Shown here piece by piece: positions 27,685-36,353 of a stretch of DNA of 64,000 nt (its first letter is position 1; the number at the start of each line of letters is the position of its first letter). Both the position numbers and the translations under genes were made by a program. This DNA comes from Methylobacterium phyllostachyos (GTDB taxonomy: Bacteria > Pseudomonadota > Alphaproteobacteria > Rhizobiales > Beijerinckiaceae): assembly GCF_900103445.1 (NCBI RefSeq), contig NZ_FNHS01000006.1:1-64000 (forward strand). The letters are read 5' to 3'. A model generated the notes under the pieces. That model was not told the origin of the DNA. It made no database searches and worked only from the letters and a program-made list of their open reading frames with translations.

Positions 27685-29167
27685 TGATTCGTCACCGATT
27701 TGGCGGGGCGCATTTGTAACGAAGTGTTATGACACTTCCTGACGTTTCGCGGATTCACGATTGAGTTTTTGGATCTGATACGTTGCCCAAGGGCCATGCT
27801 TGATTTGAAAGTTGAAGGGTCTGCTTGAAATATCCGTGTCATAAAGGCATCTGCAGTGCTATTGCTGGCCAGCGCACCGAATGGTCGCTGATGCTCAGTC
27901 GGAGCACGCGCGCGGTGTGCTGCGATCGCATCGCTCGCTGTGGGGTAATAGAAGCCGACGCTCATAAGCCATGACGTAGCAGGCGTTTTTGGCGATTTGA
28001 AGTCGCCGGCCCCTTCATGATGCTTAAGCGGCTCGCCGCTCGCATGCCACTCGGTGACGGCGACGCTGGCGAACGGCTTGTCCATGGAAAAGGAAGACGG
28101 TGTGCGCTTATGAGGGCCGTCACATGCCGAATGTCAGCGAAGGCTTCTGACGAACTATCGCCTGCTCCAGCGGCGCCATCCCGCTCGACGAAGAGAATAA
28201 TAGATACCTTCCCCCGTTCGAAGTGGGGCAGCCCCTTTGCTGATGATTTTTCATAGCGCCTGCCAACCTTCGCAGCCTGCTCCTCTAGTCGTAAATGTTT
28301 AACTTGATATTCATGCAAACCCCTGACATGAGTAATCTTAAAGATCTTGATGCCGAATCGGTCTCCGACCGTTGTTCCAAGGTAAGATTCAGCATTGCGG
28401 GTCAGGAGCGGTGCTGAATCGTATCCCTTTTGGGTTGCGCGGCAATACGGAGCGCGAGCCTTCATGGTTTATCGAAGGTCGGGCATCAGACCGAGGCTTA
28501 CCTCAACCGGAACCAGCGCTCCTGCCCTGTGTCAAGACACAATGAAAAGGGTTACTTACACCGTCTGGACAACAGGCACAGAGGCGCATGCGGTTCGAAA
28601 TTCTGGGCTTAAGGGCCAAAGGGCCGAGCGGATCGCGTCCTTGACTTGGTGCGATGCCCCCTCTCTGCTCGGCTTCAACCCGGAGACCCTGAAGAGCCTG
28701 CAGCAGGATTCTTCGCTTCGGCGCGCCCGGCAACGCGTGATCAGTCGTTAGAACGATCAGCAAGGTCCGACTAAGTGGATTCGCAAACAGCGTCGACATG
28801 TTGGTTGCTCCATCCGGTCCAATGAACTGAAGCGGCACAAGTTTTTAGCAGAGACGTGATCTCATTTGATGACGTTGGATACCACGTCGCAATTGCGGAG
28901 CGTGCACCGTCGTTTGATGCAGCTACCCGGCGACGATAATTCACTAGTTCCTCCGCGAACGATCGACGCGCCCAACAGGGCGTCTCTGCGCTTCGTAGGA
29001 TGTTTTTGGAAGATCACCCATGTAAAGAAAATGTCTGTGCGGCACCGGATTGGCTCTTCGGCCCGATGGAACGGCCGGGGCATCATGGCGATAATCTTAT
29101 CGGGGTGGATCGGAACTCAACCACACGGCTCGGGTTGCTATTCCAACGCAACCGCGAGGGTTTTTTG
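27685..29167. other. Gene-poor stretch with doubtful frames
   Basis: 1.48 kb. Minus-strand frames at 27681-28085 (134 codons, overlapping the permease start by 4 bp) and 27962-28465 (167 codons, with GIKIFKITHVRGLHEYQVKH and GKVSIILFVERDG) have no start signal or family. Plus-strand frames at 28395-28751 and 28866-29168 are no better. This looks like decayed coding DNA beside the permease, where an ATPase gene would be expected. Confidence 0.4.
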
Positions 29168-29452
29168 ATGCGAAAGCTGGCCTTTATCACCGCCTTGACG
29201 CTGTGCCTTGGTGGAGTTGGTGCGAGTGGCGCTCAGGCACAAGGTTATGGCTACGGGGGTGGTTATCGAGATGGTTATGGCCGAGGCTATGATCGCGCCT
29301 ACGGCCGCCACCGCGATTACGGCTATCGCCGCCACCGTGGGCTCTCGACCGGAGCTGCGGTTGGTCTGGGGATCGCTGGGGCTGCAGCGGGCGCTGCGGC
29401 GGCAGGGGCTTTCGATCGCGGCGGCCCGGGTTATTACGGCCGCGGCTACTGA
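29168..29452 (+). CDS. Small exported Gly/Tyr/Arg-rich protein
   Basis: 94 residues from the ATG at 29168, preceded by GCGAGGG. A signal peptide (MRKLAFITALTLCLGGVGAS, cut near GAQA) is followed by a low-complexity chain of Gly-Tyr and Arg-Asp-Tyr repeats (YGYGGGYRDGYGRGYDRAYG). A hydrophobic Ala/Gly stretch follows (AAVGLGIAGAAAGAAAAG), which could insert into a membrane as a glycine-zipper. The protein ends GYYGRGY. Such proteins are common surface or periplasmic proteins in this order; function unknown. A strong hairpin follows. Confidence 0.75.
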   Translation: MRKLAFITALTLCLGGVGASGAQAQGYGYGGGYRDGYGRGYDRAYGRHRDYGYRRHRGLSTGAAVGLGIAGAAAGAAAAGAFDRGGPGYYGRGY

Positions 29453-29474
29453 TACATCCCGGATGTGAGCTGGG

Positions 29475-29506
29475 GGGGGGCTTGCCGTTGAGATGCGGCA
29501 GGCCCC
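29475..29506. terminator. Bidirectional terminator hairpin
   Basis: A 12-bp stem, GGGGGCTTGCCG (29475-29486) against CGGCAGGCCCCC (29495-29506), with one G-T pair and an 8-nt loop. It lies between the convergent genes ending at 29452 and 29534. Confidence 0.7.
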
Positions 29507-29533
29507 CAATCGAGACAGCTCTGACCGCGCTCG

Positions 29534-30556
29534 TCACCCCATCCGGTTCAGCTGCTGCCGGATCCATTTGCTCAATGTTGGCCGGAGGGCTCGCTTCGCC
29601 CGCCTCTTCGCGAAGGTATCGATGTCGATTCGATCCGTTGGGACCTTGCGAAGGAAGCGTTCGGCAATCTCGAAAATGAAAATGTCGGGCCGGATCGCTT
29701 CGATATACGACCAGTCGAGATTGGCCGACCAGATCGCGTGCACCTCACCGAACGTCTCCGACAGCATCGCGGTAAGGCGTGCGCCCGGACTGTAGATGTA
29801 GGAATCGCCGAAGATCACAACGCGACGCGGGTCAGCGGCGGCGGCATTCCGCATCACGACCCGCGAACCGACGAACAGGCCGCGCGGCCGGACCGCCCGA
29901 CGGCTTTCACGCAGCCGGACGAGCGCGTTCACATCGATTCGCTCCGCACCACGCGGGAAGTCATAGGCGACGTATTCCTCATCCACAGGAGGGTGAAGCT
30001 TCTCGCCGAGATCGAAGGTGAAGCGCTCGCGCAGTTGAGTCCCGGTGAACACATGCTCGGCTACCGGTGCATGGAGGGCTTCGCAGAGAGTCCGATAGGC
30101 CGCGAGATAACCGCGATAGGTCCAATGCGTGTCCGTTCGCAGGTAGACCGGCTCATCGGACCGGGCCGCACGCAGCGGTGGAAGGAGATCGATCATCGGG
30201 GCATCGCTGACCTCGGCCACGCATTGGGCGAGGCGCTGGCACGGGGGCTCGTCGAGGCCCGGAAACGCGCGGCCGAGCATGTCGGGATAGACTGCCAGCT
30301 TGTCGGGCACGACCGCGTGCACGTGGTGGATCCCGAGCGCGTCGAGGCGCCGGGCCCGCTTGGCGATCAGACGCGCCCAACGCTTGAGGATCCGCCGCGA
30401 GAGGGCGGTGTCGCCGTAGAAGGCTTCGACTTCGTTGGTCCGCCCCACCCAATACAACCAGCCGTCGTTCCCCACGGCCACGCCGTTGCCCTTCTTCATG
30501 AACGATCCGCGCGCTTCGTGCTTCGCCGGCCAACGCTGCCGGCGCCCCTCGGCCAT
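29534..30556 (-). CDS. AlgX/AlgJ-like SGNH-fold O-acetyltransferase-related protein
   Basis: 340 residues from 30556; an ATG at 30499 (MKKGNGVAVGNDGWLYWVG) may be the real start. The family motifs are present: GNDGWLYW near the start, the Asp-x-His pair in LRTDTHWTYRGYLAAY and the nucleophile Ser in VVIFGDSYIYSPGARL. AlgX/AlgJ proteins O-acetylate exopolysaccharides such as alginate in the periplasm. No signal peptide or membrane segment is visible, which is odd for this family, and no MBOAT partner gene is nearby. It probably modifies a polysaccharide; the N-terminus may be truncated. Confidence 0.82.
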   Translation of the reverse strand: MAEGRRQRWPAKHEARGSFMKKGNGVAVGNDGWLYWVGRTNEVEAFYGDTALSRRILKRWARLIAKRARRLDALGIHHVHAVVPDKLAVYPDMLGRAFPGLDEPPCQRLAQCVAEVSDAPMIDLLPPLRAARSDEPVYLRTDTHWTYRGYLAAYRTLCEALHAPVAEHVFTGTQLRERFTFDLGEKLHPPVDEEYVAYDFPRGAERIDVNALVRLRESRRAVRPRGLFVGSRVVMRNAAAADPRRVVIFGDSYIYSPGARLTAMLSETFGEVHAIWSANLDWSYIEAIRPDIFIFEIAERFLRKVPTDRIDIDTFAKRRAKRALRPTLSKWIRQQLNRMG

Positions 30557-30863
30557 GGCCTCGACGGATCCGCACCGGATTGCAAGTCCGAGCGCGGTCC
30601 GCTGACCGGTTCCCGCTCATGCGATGCCAGCCGGTGGACCATGGCGCCGCGTCCTGCAAACGGGCGCGGATCGCCGCGCGACCCTTCAAGGACGCGGGCA
30701 TCCATGTGCGCACGTCCCGATGCGTTCGCCTTACGCGTGCAGACGCTGCCTGCAGCCGGCCTCATGCTGATGGCGACGCTCGCTACGTGAATGGGGGTGG
30801 TCGGCCACGGTGAAGCGTCGTCTCCGCCCCACGCGAACCCAATTAGATCCGAGGCGTCCGGCC
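30557..30863. other. Intergenic region
   Basis: 307 bp between two minus-strand genes. No convincing gene, terminator or repeat seen. Confidence 0.4.
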
Positions 30864-31151
30864 CTATTCCTCGAGGCAAAACAGCACGCCGGCCGTTTTC
30901 TCCTTCCGCCAGACGACTTTGACGGCGTAGCGCACCTTCGCGTCCGTCAGCACGAGGTCGAAGGCATTCTCCACCACGGGGGCGTGCGAGCCGAGAAATT
31001 CCAGCATCGCGCCGCGGTCCGAGATATTTCTGACCTGACACGGAAAACGCGTACCATCCGGATGCAGCGCGAAAGCCAGAAGCGCCGTAGGCTGCCGCGT
31101 CGTCCCACGTCTTTCTACGGATCTGCTGCTGAGCTTGGCATTGCGAGACAT
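30864..31151 (-). CDS. PilZ domain protein
   Basis: 95 residues. It is a stand-alone PilZ domain with both cyclic-di-GMP binding motifs: RxxxR in ERRGTTRQPT near residue 15 and the (D/N)xSxxG motif in RNISDRGAMLEF near residue 45. Such proteins switch motility, adhesion or polysaccharide output in response to c-di-GMP. It lies upstream of the AlgX-like gene on the same strand, with a gap of 307 bp, so a link to polysaccharide production is plausible but not proven. Confidence 0.85.
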   Translation of the reverse strand: MSRNAKLSSRSVERRGTTRQPTALLAFALHPDGTRFPCQVRNISDRGAMLEFLGSHAPVVENAFDLVLTDAKVRYAVKVVWRKEKTAGVLFCLEE

Positions 31152-31277
31152 GGCCGATCGTCCTGCCCATGTCGGCCAACATGGCGCGAGTTCAATAAAA
31201 ATGCGCAGGATTTACTAATATGTAATTGACGGCACTGCGATTTGCGGTGCGGTGCGCCAGATCTCTCTTCGTCAGCG

Positions 31278-31391
31278 TCACTCATCGCCACGCATGGGCG
31301 GTCCCTTCCCGGCTTTGATGAACTTTCCGATGAGCAGGCCGAGCGGGATGGAGACCAGGAACCACGTCCTGAGGACTCGCAACACCTTCAT
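31278..31391 (-). CDS. Small membrane protein, 37 residues
   Basis: A short frame from the ATG at 31391 to TGA at 31278 encodes one hydrophobic segment (TWFLVSIPLGLLIGKFI) flanked by basic residues (start MKVLRVLR) and a polar tail ending MRGDE. GGGAG lies about 10 bp before the start, which supports translation. It would sit in the inner membrane with a basic N-terminus. No family recognised. Confidence 0.55.
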   Translation of the reverse strand: MKVLRVLRTWFLVSIPLGLLIGKFIKAGKGPPMRGDE

Positions 31392-31588
31392 CGTCATCCG
31401 CTCCCTGGCTTGCAATGGACAGCACCCTGAGAAGCAAGCCCCGTACGACACCAACGCTGCGGAGGCCGGATCGCTTCACGGCGGAGGGGCATTCTTGCGG
31501 CTCGGCGACGATCGTGGCCAACCCCATTGTATCGAACATCTGACCGGTTCGTGGCGGAATGGCCCGGCGGCCATCAACGGGGGTACCT

Positions 31589-32611
31589 ATGCGGATTCGA
31601 ATCGGTCTGATGGTCCTGCCGAGCCTCCTCGGCCTTGCCGGCGGCGTGCCCCTCGTCGCGGAGGCTGAGGCGCCCAACCAGCCGCCGGTCGCCGCGCCGG
31701 CTTGGCCGCCGACCTTCTCGCGCAACGTTCAGGGCAGCGGTCTCCCCGGGATCGACGGCGGGCATGCGTTCCTGTGGAACCGGCCGCCGGGCTTCGATCC
31801 GGTCTCGACCTTGCGGGTCGATCGGCACATCCCGGAGGGGTCGGGCGAGCCCGGTCACACCTACAAGGCCCTCTGGGCGCTCGGCACATCCGGGCCCAAC
31901 AATGCCGGGTACGAGTGGACGATCACCGGTGAGCTGCACAACCGGACACTCGCCAGCACGGGCGCGCAGAACGTTGCGGTGAACGGAACTGTATTCAAGG
32001 AGCCGAACGGGATCGGCCCGGTCGGCCCGTCCTGGGCCGGTAATTTCAATTGTGTGGACACGACCGGCGAGGCGGACCCGGTCGCCTCCTGCATCGGCGC
32101 TGAGATCGACGTGTCCGCGCAATCACCCACCACCGACCGGAACCGTCAGAGGGTGGGCCTCCAGATCTCCACCGGCGGGGTGCCGGGCGCACATACGGGA
32201 TACGGTATCCTGATGGGCAATCTGCCCGGATCGGTGACGGATCGTGGGGTCTCGTTCCAGGGTGAGGGCGCCTACGGCATCGGGATCGATGCCGCTGCGG
32301 CTCGGTTCACCGGCGTGCCGCTCCTGCTCGCGTCGGGCCAGATGATCGGCCTCGATGGAACGAAAGACGGAGCATTCTCGCGCAAGTTGGGCTTCGACGG
32401 ACGCACCCTCGTCTACGGGGGCACGGACCCGGTGTTTCGGGTCGGCGATACCGGGCAGGTCGAGGCGGCCTCCTTCCGCGAGGTGCAGCCCCGGCCGCCG
32501 GTGAGCAGCCACGATGCTTGTCTCCCGGGCGACCACGCCTGGGACACGGCTTACGAATATCGATGCATCGCCCCGAACCATTGGAAGCGCGCGATGCTGA
32601 GCGACTGGTAA
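31589..32611 (+). CDS. Exported protein of unknown function
   Basis: 340 residues from the ATG at 31589 (MRIRIGLMVLPSLLGLAGG), which begins a signal peptide; an ATG at 31559 would add 10 residues. The mature chain is rich in Gly, Asn and beta-prone segments (YKALWALGTSGPNNAGYEWTI, VNGTVFKEPNG, GVSFQGEGAYGIGID) and ends with a Cys-containing YEYRCIAPNHWKRAML. The pattern recalls phage tail or capsule-binding beta-helix proteins, but no family can be assigned. Four Cys residues could form disulfides. It converges with the DUF1236 gene. Confidence 0.7.
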   Translation: MRIRIGLMVLPSLLGLAGGVPLVAEAEAPNQPPVAAPAWPPTFSRNVQGSGLPGIDGGHAFLWNRPPGFDPVSTLRVDRHIPEGSGEPGHTYKALWALGTSGPNNAGYEWTITGELHNRTLASTGAQNVAVNGTVFKEPNGIGPVGPSWAGNFNCVDTTGEADPVASCIGAEIDVSAQSPTTDRNRQRVGLQISTGGVPGAHTGYGILMGNLPGSVTDRGVSFQGEGAYGIGIDAAAARFTGVPLLLASGQMIGLDGTKDGAFSRKLGFDGRTLVYGGTDPVFRVGDTGQVEAASFREVQPRPPVSSHDACLPGDHAWDTAYEYRCIAPNHWKRAMLSDW

Positions 32612-32629
32612 CCGGCCGGCGGTCCGCGC

Positions 32630-32971
32630 TCAGCGGTCGAGAATGCGTACGACCGCGCGCGTGGCGGGATCGACCACCACGATCTTGTCGCCCGGGGCCA
32701 CGAAGTATCCGAAGCGGCGCAGACGCGGATTCGGGGCATCGGTGAACGGCGCGAGCCGCACATCCTCGGGCACGATGCTGCCGGGGCGCAGCGGGATCGA
32801 CCCGACGATCGGGCCCGGTCCGACCGGGCGGCGCACGATGTAGTCGCGCACGACGACATCGTCGTCCGGGCCGAAATCGTCCGGCGCCACGATGACTGCC
32901 TGCGCGAAGGCGGACCCCGAGAAGAGGGCGGCGAAGCCGAGAGCAGCGGCGAGGCTTGCACGTGTCGACAT
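32630..32971 (-). CDS. DUF1236 domain protein, exported
   Basis: 113 residues. A signal peptide (SLAAALGFAALFSGSAFA) is followed by a DUF1236-like domain: PLRPGSIVPEDVRLAPF and a C-terminal FGYFVAPGDKIVVVDPATRAVVRIL, the usual end of the family. DUF1236 proteins are small periplasmic proteins of unknown function, frequent in Hyphomicrobiales. It converges with the upstream exported protein gene, with 18 bp between stops. Confidence 0.85.
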   Translation of the reverse strand: MSTRASLAAALGFAALFSGSAFAQAVIVAPDDFGPDDDVVVRDYIVRRPVGPGPIVGSIPLRPGSIVPEDVRLAPFTDAPNPRLRRFGYFVAPGDKIVVVDPATRAVVRILDR

Positions 32972-33041
32972 GGCGGGCTCCGTGACCAGCGAGGCTGCCG
33001 GAAACAGCGGCGGACCCCGATCAGTTCCCCCGCCCGGCGCG

Positions 33042-33905
33042 TCAGCGACCGATCTGACTGGCCTCGATCAGCGGCACCGGCGACCAACGGGTGATCTGCA
33101 CGTACCCATCGAGCGCCGCCACCACGATGTGGCGGCGATGGCGATGCACCACCGCGCCGGCACCGTGGGTGTGCCGTTCCTGCCAGCCCTTGGCCTCCGC
33201 CACGTAGACGCGCGCATCGCCCAGGCGGGCGATGGTCTCGACGGTGCCGAACGCCCGCACCCGGCGCAGGATCGTGGCGACGTCCTGCTTGAAGTCGAGC
33301 GTCCGGTCGCCGTCGGTGGCGCGGGGCCAGTAGGACCCGTCGCCCTGCGGCTCGGCCCAGCGCCAGCGGCCCGGCAGGTCGCGGCCGAGCGGGCCCGTGA
33401 CGAGGCGCCGGGCCGACATCTGGCATTTGGCCAGGAGGGTCTCGTGGCATTCCTGCGGGCTCAGCGGGAACATGTCCTGAGCGAGGATGTCACCGGTGTC
33501 GAACCCGTCCGCGAGGACATGCGCGGTGACGCCCCAGGTCTCGTAGCGGTCGAGCACGGCACGGAACAGCGGATAGGGGCCGCGTCCGATCGGAAGTGGC
33601 GAGGGGTGGATGTTGAAGCCATACGCGGCGCGCCCGCGCCAGCCGCGCACCAGCCACGGATAGCCCGCCACCACGAGAGCCCAGTCCTTGCCGTGGTCGG
33701 CCTGAATCGCCTCGATGTCGCGTTCGCGGATTCGCGACAGCTGGATCGGGATGCGCAGGGTCCGGGCGCGGGCGACGATCACGTCGTTGTGGTCGTAGAT
33801 CCCGTCGCAGGGGCGGGTGAACAGCTTCACCGGCGTCCAGCCGGCCTCCAGGAGCCCCTCGAAGACGCCACCCAGGAAGTCGATGCCGGCGAACGCAAAC
33901 TTCAT
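33042..33905 (-). CDS. Formyltransferase family protein
   Basis: 287 residues. The N-terminal formyltransferase fold starts MKFAFAGIDFLGGVFEGLL. The catalytic signature Asn-x-His is in YGFNIHPSPLPIGRGPYP, and the Asp in DGFDTGDILAQ completes the site. The C-terminal part matches the OB-like domain of methionyl-tRNA formyltransferases. It is shorter than Fmt (about 310) and the surroundings lack def, so it is more likely a sugar-nucleotide or small-molecule formyltransferase using N10-formyl-tetrahydrofolate. Substrate unknown. Divergent to the SDR-photolyase pair. Confidence 0.85.
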   Translation of the reverse strand: MKFAFAGIDFLGGVFEGLLEAGWTPVKLFTRPCDGIYDHNDVIVARARTLRIPIQLSRIRERDIEAIQADHGKDWALVVAGYPWLVRGWRGRAAYGFNIHPSPLPIGRGPYPLFRAVLDRYETWGVTAHVLADGFDTGDILAQDMFPLSPQECHETLLAKCQMSARRLVTGPLGRDLPGRWRWAEPQGDGSYWPRATDGDRTLDFKQDVATILRRVRAFGTVETIARLGDARVYVAEAKGWQERHTHGAGAVVHRHRRHIVVAALDGYVQITRWSPVPLIEASQIGR

Positions 33906-34015
33906 GTGTCCCGCCTGCGACCTTGTGCACGTGGAGGGCGCGGGCCTGCCGCCTGCCCGACGTCGCCTCCGGCCTTACCTTGAACCCGGCGGCTTGTGTA
34001 GCGAGGGGGATCCGC

Positions 34016-34750
34016 GTGCGTCGGGTGATCATCTACGGCGGGACCGGTGGGATCGGGCTGGCGACGGCCGGGGCCCTGCGCGCCCGCGGCTACGCCCTGC
34101 ATCTCGCCGCCCGGGGGGGCGACCGGCTGGCCGATGCCGCCGGGCGGCTCGGCGAGACCACGTTCAGCGCGGGCGACATCACCGATCCCGAATTCTTCGC
34201 GGCCGCGACCGAGGCGGCGGGTCCCGAACTCGCTGGGCTGGTCTACGCGGTCGGGACGATCAACCTGCGGCCCCTGGGCCGGCTCACGCGGGCCGATGTG
34301 GAGAACGACTTCCGGATCAACGCGCTGGGGGCCTTCTCGGCGGTGCAGGCCGCCGCCGGGGCGCTGAAGCGCGGGGCCGGGGAGGGCGGTGCCGGGATCG
34401 TCCTGTTCTCCACGGTCGCGGTCGCCCAGGGGTTCGCGGCGCATGCCTCCGTGGCGATGGCGAAGGGTGCGGTCGAGGGCTTGGCGCTGACGCTGGCCGC
34501 GGAGCTGGCGCCGCAGATCCGTGTCAACGCGGTGGCGCCGTCACTGACGCGGACGCCGCTCGCCACTTCGATTACCAGCAACGAGACCCTGGCGCAGGGC
34601 ATCGCGGCGATGCACGCGCTCCCGCGTCTCGGCCGGCCTGAGGATGTCGGCGCGCTGGCGGCCTTCCTGATCTCCGACGAGGCGGCCTGGATCACCGGGC
34701 AGGTGATCGGCGTCGATGGCGGCCGCTCGGCCCTGCGGACGAAGGGCTGA
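34016..34750 (+). CDS. Short-chain dehydrogenase/reductase-like protein lacking catalytic Tyr
   Basis: 244 residues from a GTG at 34016, which has GAGGGG 7 bp upstream; longer frames lack such a site. The Rossmann motif VIIYGGTGGIGLATAGALRARG binds NAD(P). The fold is complete up to ITGQVIGVDGGRSAL. In the active site Ser132 and Lys150 are present, but the Tyr of YxxxK is Val146 (HASVAMAKGAVEG), so normal oxidoreductase chemistry is unlikely. It is 4 bp upstream of the photolyase gene, so they are co-transcribed. Possibly a flavin or NAD(P) binding partner; the role is unknown. Confidence 0.9.
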   Translation: MRRVIIYGGTGGIGLATAGALRARGYALHLAARGGDRLADAAGRLGETTFSAGDITDPEFFAAATEAAGPELAGLVYAVGTINLRPLGRLTRADVENDFRINALGAFSAVQAAAGALKRGAGEGGAGIVLFSTVAVAQGFAAHASVAMAKGAVEGLALTLAAELAPQIRVNAVAPSLTRTPLATSITSNETLAQGIAAMHALPRLGRPEDVGALAAFLISDEAAWITGQVIGVDGGRSALRTKG

Positions 34751-34754
34751 GCCG

Positions 34755-36353
34755 GTGAGAACCCAGCGTTGCGCCGGATCCTGCGGAACGCTGCGCTTCG
34801 TTCTGGGCGACCAGCTCACCCGCCGCGTGTCGAGCCTGACCGACCTCGACCCCGAACGCGACATCGTGCTGATGGTCGAGGTGCGGGACGAGGCCACCTA
34901 CGTCCGCCACCACAAGCAGAAGATCGCGTTCCTGTTCGCCGCCATGCGCCATTTCGCGGCGCAGCTCGAAGCCGAGGGTGTCGCGGTCGACTACGTGCGC
35001 CTGACCGATGCCGGCAATACCGGCAGCTTCACCGGCGAATTGGAGCGCGCGGTGGCGCGGCATAAGCCCGAGCGCGTGATCGCCACCGAGCCCGGCGAAT
35101 GGCGCGTCTGGCAGATGATGCAGGACTGGCGCGAGATCCTCGGCGTGCCGGTGGAGATCCGGGCCGACAACCGCTTCCTGTGTCCGCGCGAGGATTTCGC
35201 GCGCTGGGCGGAGGGCCGGCATCACCTGCGGATGGAGACCTTCTACCGCGGCATGCGCCGCCGCACCGGCCTTCTGATGGAGGGCGGCGAGCCGGTCGGG
35301 GGGCAGTGGAACTTCGATGCCGAGAACCGCAAGCGCCTGCCCAAGGGGCATCGTCTGCCGGACCGGATCGGTTTCCAGCCGGACGCCGTGACCCGGGAGG
35401 TCATCGCCCTGGTGGAGCGCGAGTTCGGAGACCATTTCGGCGACCTCGTCACCTTCTCCTGGCCGGTGACGCGGGACGATGCGCTTGCCGCCCTCCGGCA
35501 CTTCATTGCCGGCTGTTTGCCGACCTTCGGCGATTACCAAGACGCCATGAAAGCGGGCGCGCCGTTCCTGTATCACGCACTGATCTCGCCGGCCCTCAAT
35601 GCCGGCCTGCTGACCGCCGAGGAGGTCTGTTGGGCCGCCGAGCGCGCTTATCGGGACGGGGCGGCGCCGCTCCACTGCGTCGAAGGTTTCATCCGGCAGA
35701 TCCTCGGCTGGCGGGAATATGTGCGCGGCCTCTACTGGGCGCGGATGCCCGACTACCGCGAGACCAACGCGCTCGGCGCAGGCCGGGCGTTGCCGTGGTT
35801 CTACTGGTCAGGCGAGACCAAGCTCAACTGCATCGCGCAGGTTGTCGCCGACACGCGCGCCCACGCCTACGCCCACCATATCCAACGGTTGATGGTGACC
35901 GGCAACTTCGCCCTGATCGCCGGCTTGGATCCGGCGCAGGTGGAGGAATGGTATCTGATCGTCTTCGCCGACGCCTACGAATGGGTCGAATTGCCCAATG
36001 TTCACGGGATGGTCTTGTGGGCGGATGGCGGCGTGATGGGCTCGAAGCCCTACGCGGCCTCCGGCGCCTATATCGACCGGATGTCGGATTACTGTCGATC
36101 CTGCGCGTATGATGTGAAGGTCAAGGCTGGCCCGGCGGCCTGCCCGTTCAACTATCTGTACTGGAATTTCTTGATCGAGAATGAGGACCGGCTGGCCGAC
36201 AATCCGCGCATGGCAATGCCGTACAGGACGTTGCGGGGTCTCGCGGATCAGAGGCGCGCGGAGATCGCGCGCGATGCGGCGTCCTTCCTAGCCTCCCTGC
36301 AGAGCCTGCCCGATGCGGATTACCAGGGCGACCAGACCGAGAGCGCCACATAG
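34755..36353 (+). CDS. Iron-sulfur photolyase/cryptochrome (FeS-BCP type)
   Basis: 532 residues from a GTG at 34755. It is a PhrB-like prokaryotic (6-4) photolyase, which repairs UV photoproducts using light and FAD. The N-terminal antenna domain begins TLRFVLGDQLTRRVSS. Four Cys for the [4Fe-4S] cluster are at residues 359 (KLNCIAQ), 447, 450 (YCRSCAYD) and 463 (AACPFNYLYW). Their spacing is the same as the 350/438/441/454 set known from Agrobacterium PhrB. The FAD-binding part includes PNVHGMVLWADGG and MGSKPYAASGAYI. Co-transcribed with the SDR-like gene. Its 3' end overlaps the convergent bcsS gene by 34 bp. Confidence 0.95.
   Translation: MRTQRCAGSCGTLRFVLGDQLTRRVSSLTDLDPERDIVLMVEVRDEATYVRHHKQKIAFLFAAMRHFAAQLEAEGVAVDYVRLTDAGNTGSFTGELERAVARHKPERVIATEPGEWRVWQMMQDWREILGVPVEIRADNRFLCPREDFARWAEGRHHLRMETFYRGMRRRTGLLMEGGEPVGGQWNFDAENRKRLPKGHRLPDRIGFQPDAVTREVIALVEREFGDHFGDLVTFSWPVTRDDALAALRHFIAGCLPTFGDYQDAMKAGAPFLYHALISPALNAGLLTAEEVCWAAERAYRDGAAPLHCVEGFIRQILGWREYVRGLYWARMPDYRETNALGAGRALPWFYWSGETKLNCIAQVVADTRAHAYAHHIQRLMVTGNFALIAGLDPAQVEEWYLIVFADAYEWVELPNVHGMVLWADGGVMGSKPYAASGAYIDRMSDYCRSCAYDVKVKAGPAACPFNYLYWNFLIENEDRLADNPRMAMPYRTLRGLADQRRAEIARDAASFLASLQSLPDADYQGDQTESAT

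Noticed and set aside
27681..28085. A 134-codon minus-strand frame overlapping the permease start by 4 bp
   Set aside because: The overlap looks like coupling, but the frame has no ribosome-binding site, family or coding bias, so it is probably chance.
18363..31250. A complete prophage or integrative element after tRNA-Lys
   Set aside because: No integrase, relaxase, phage structural gene or matching direct repeat was recognised; only the context suggests past insertion.
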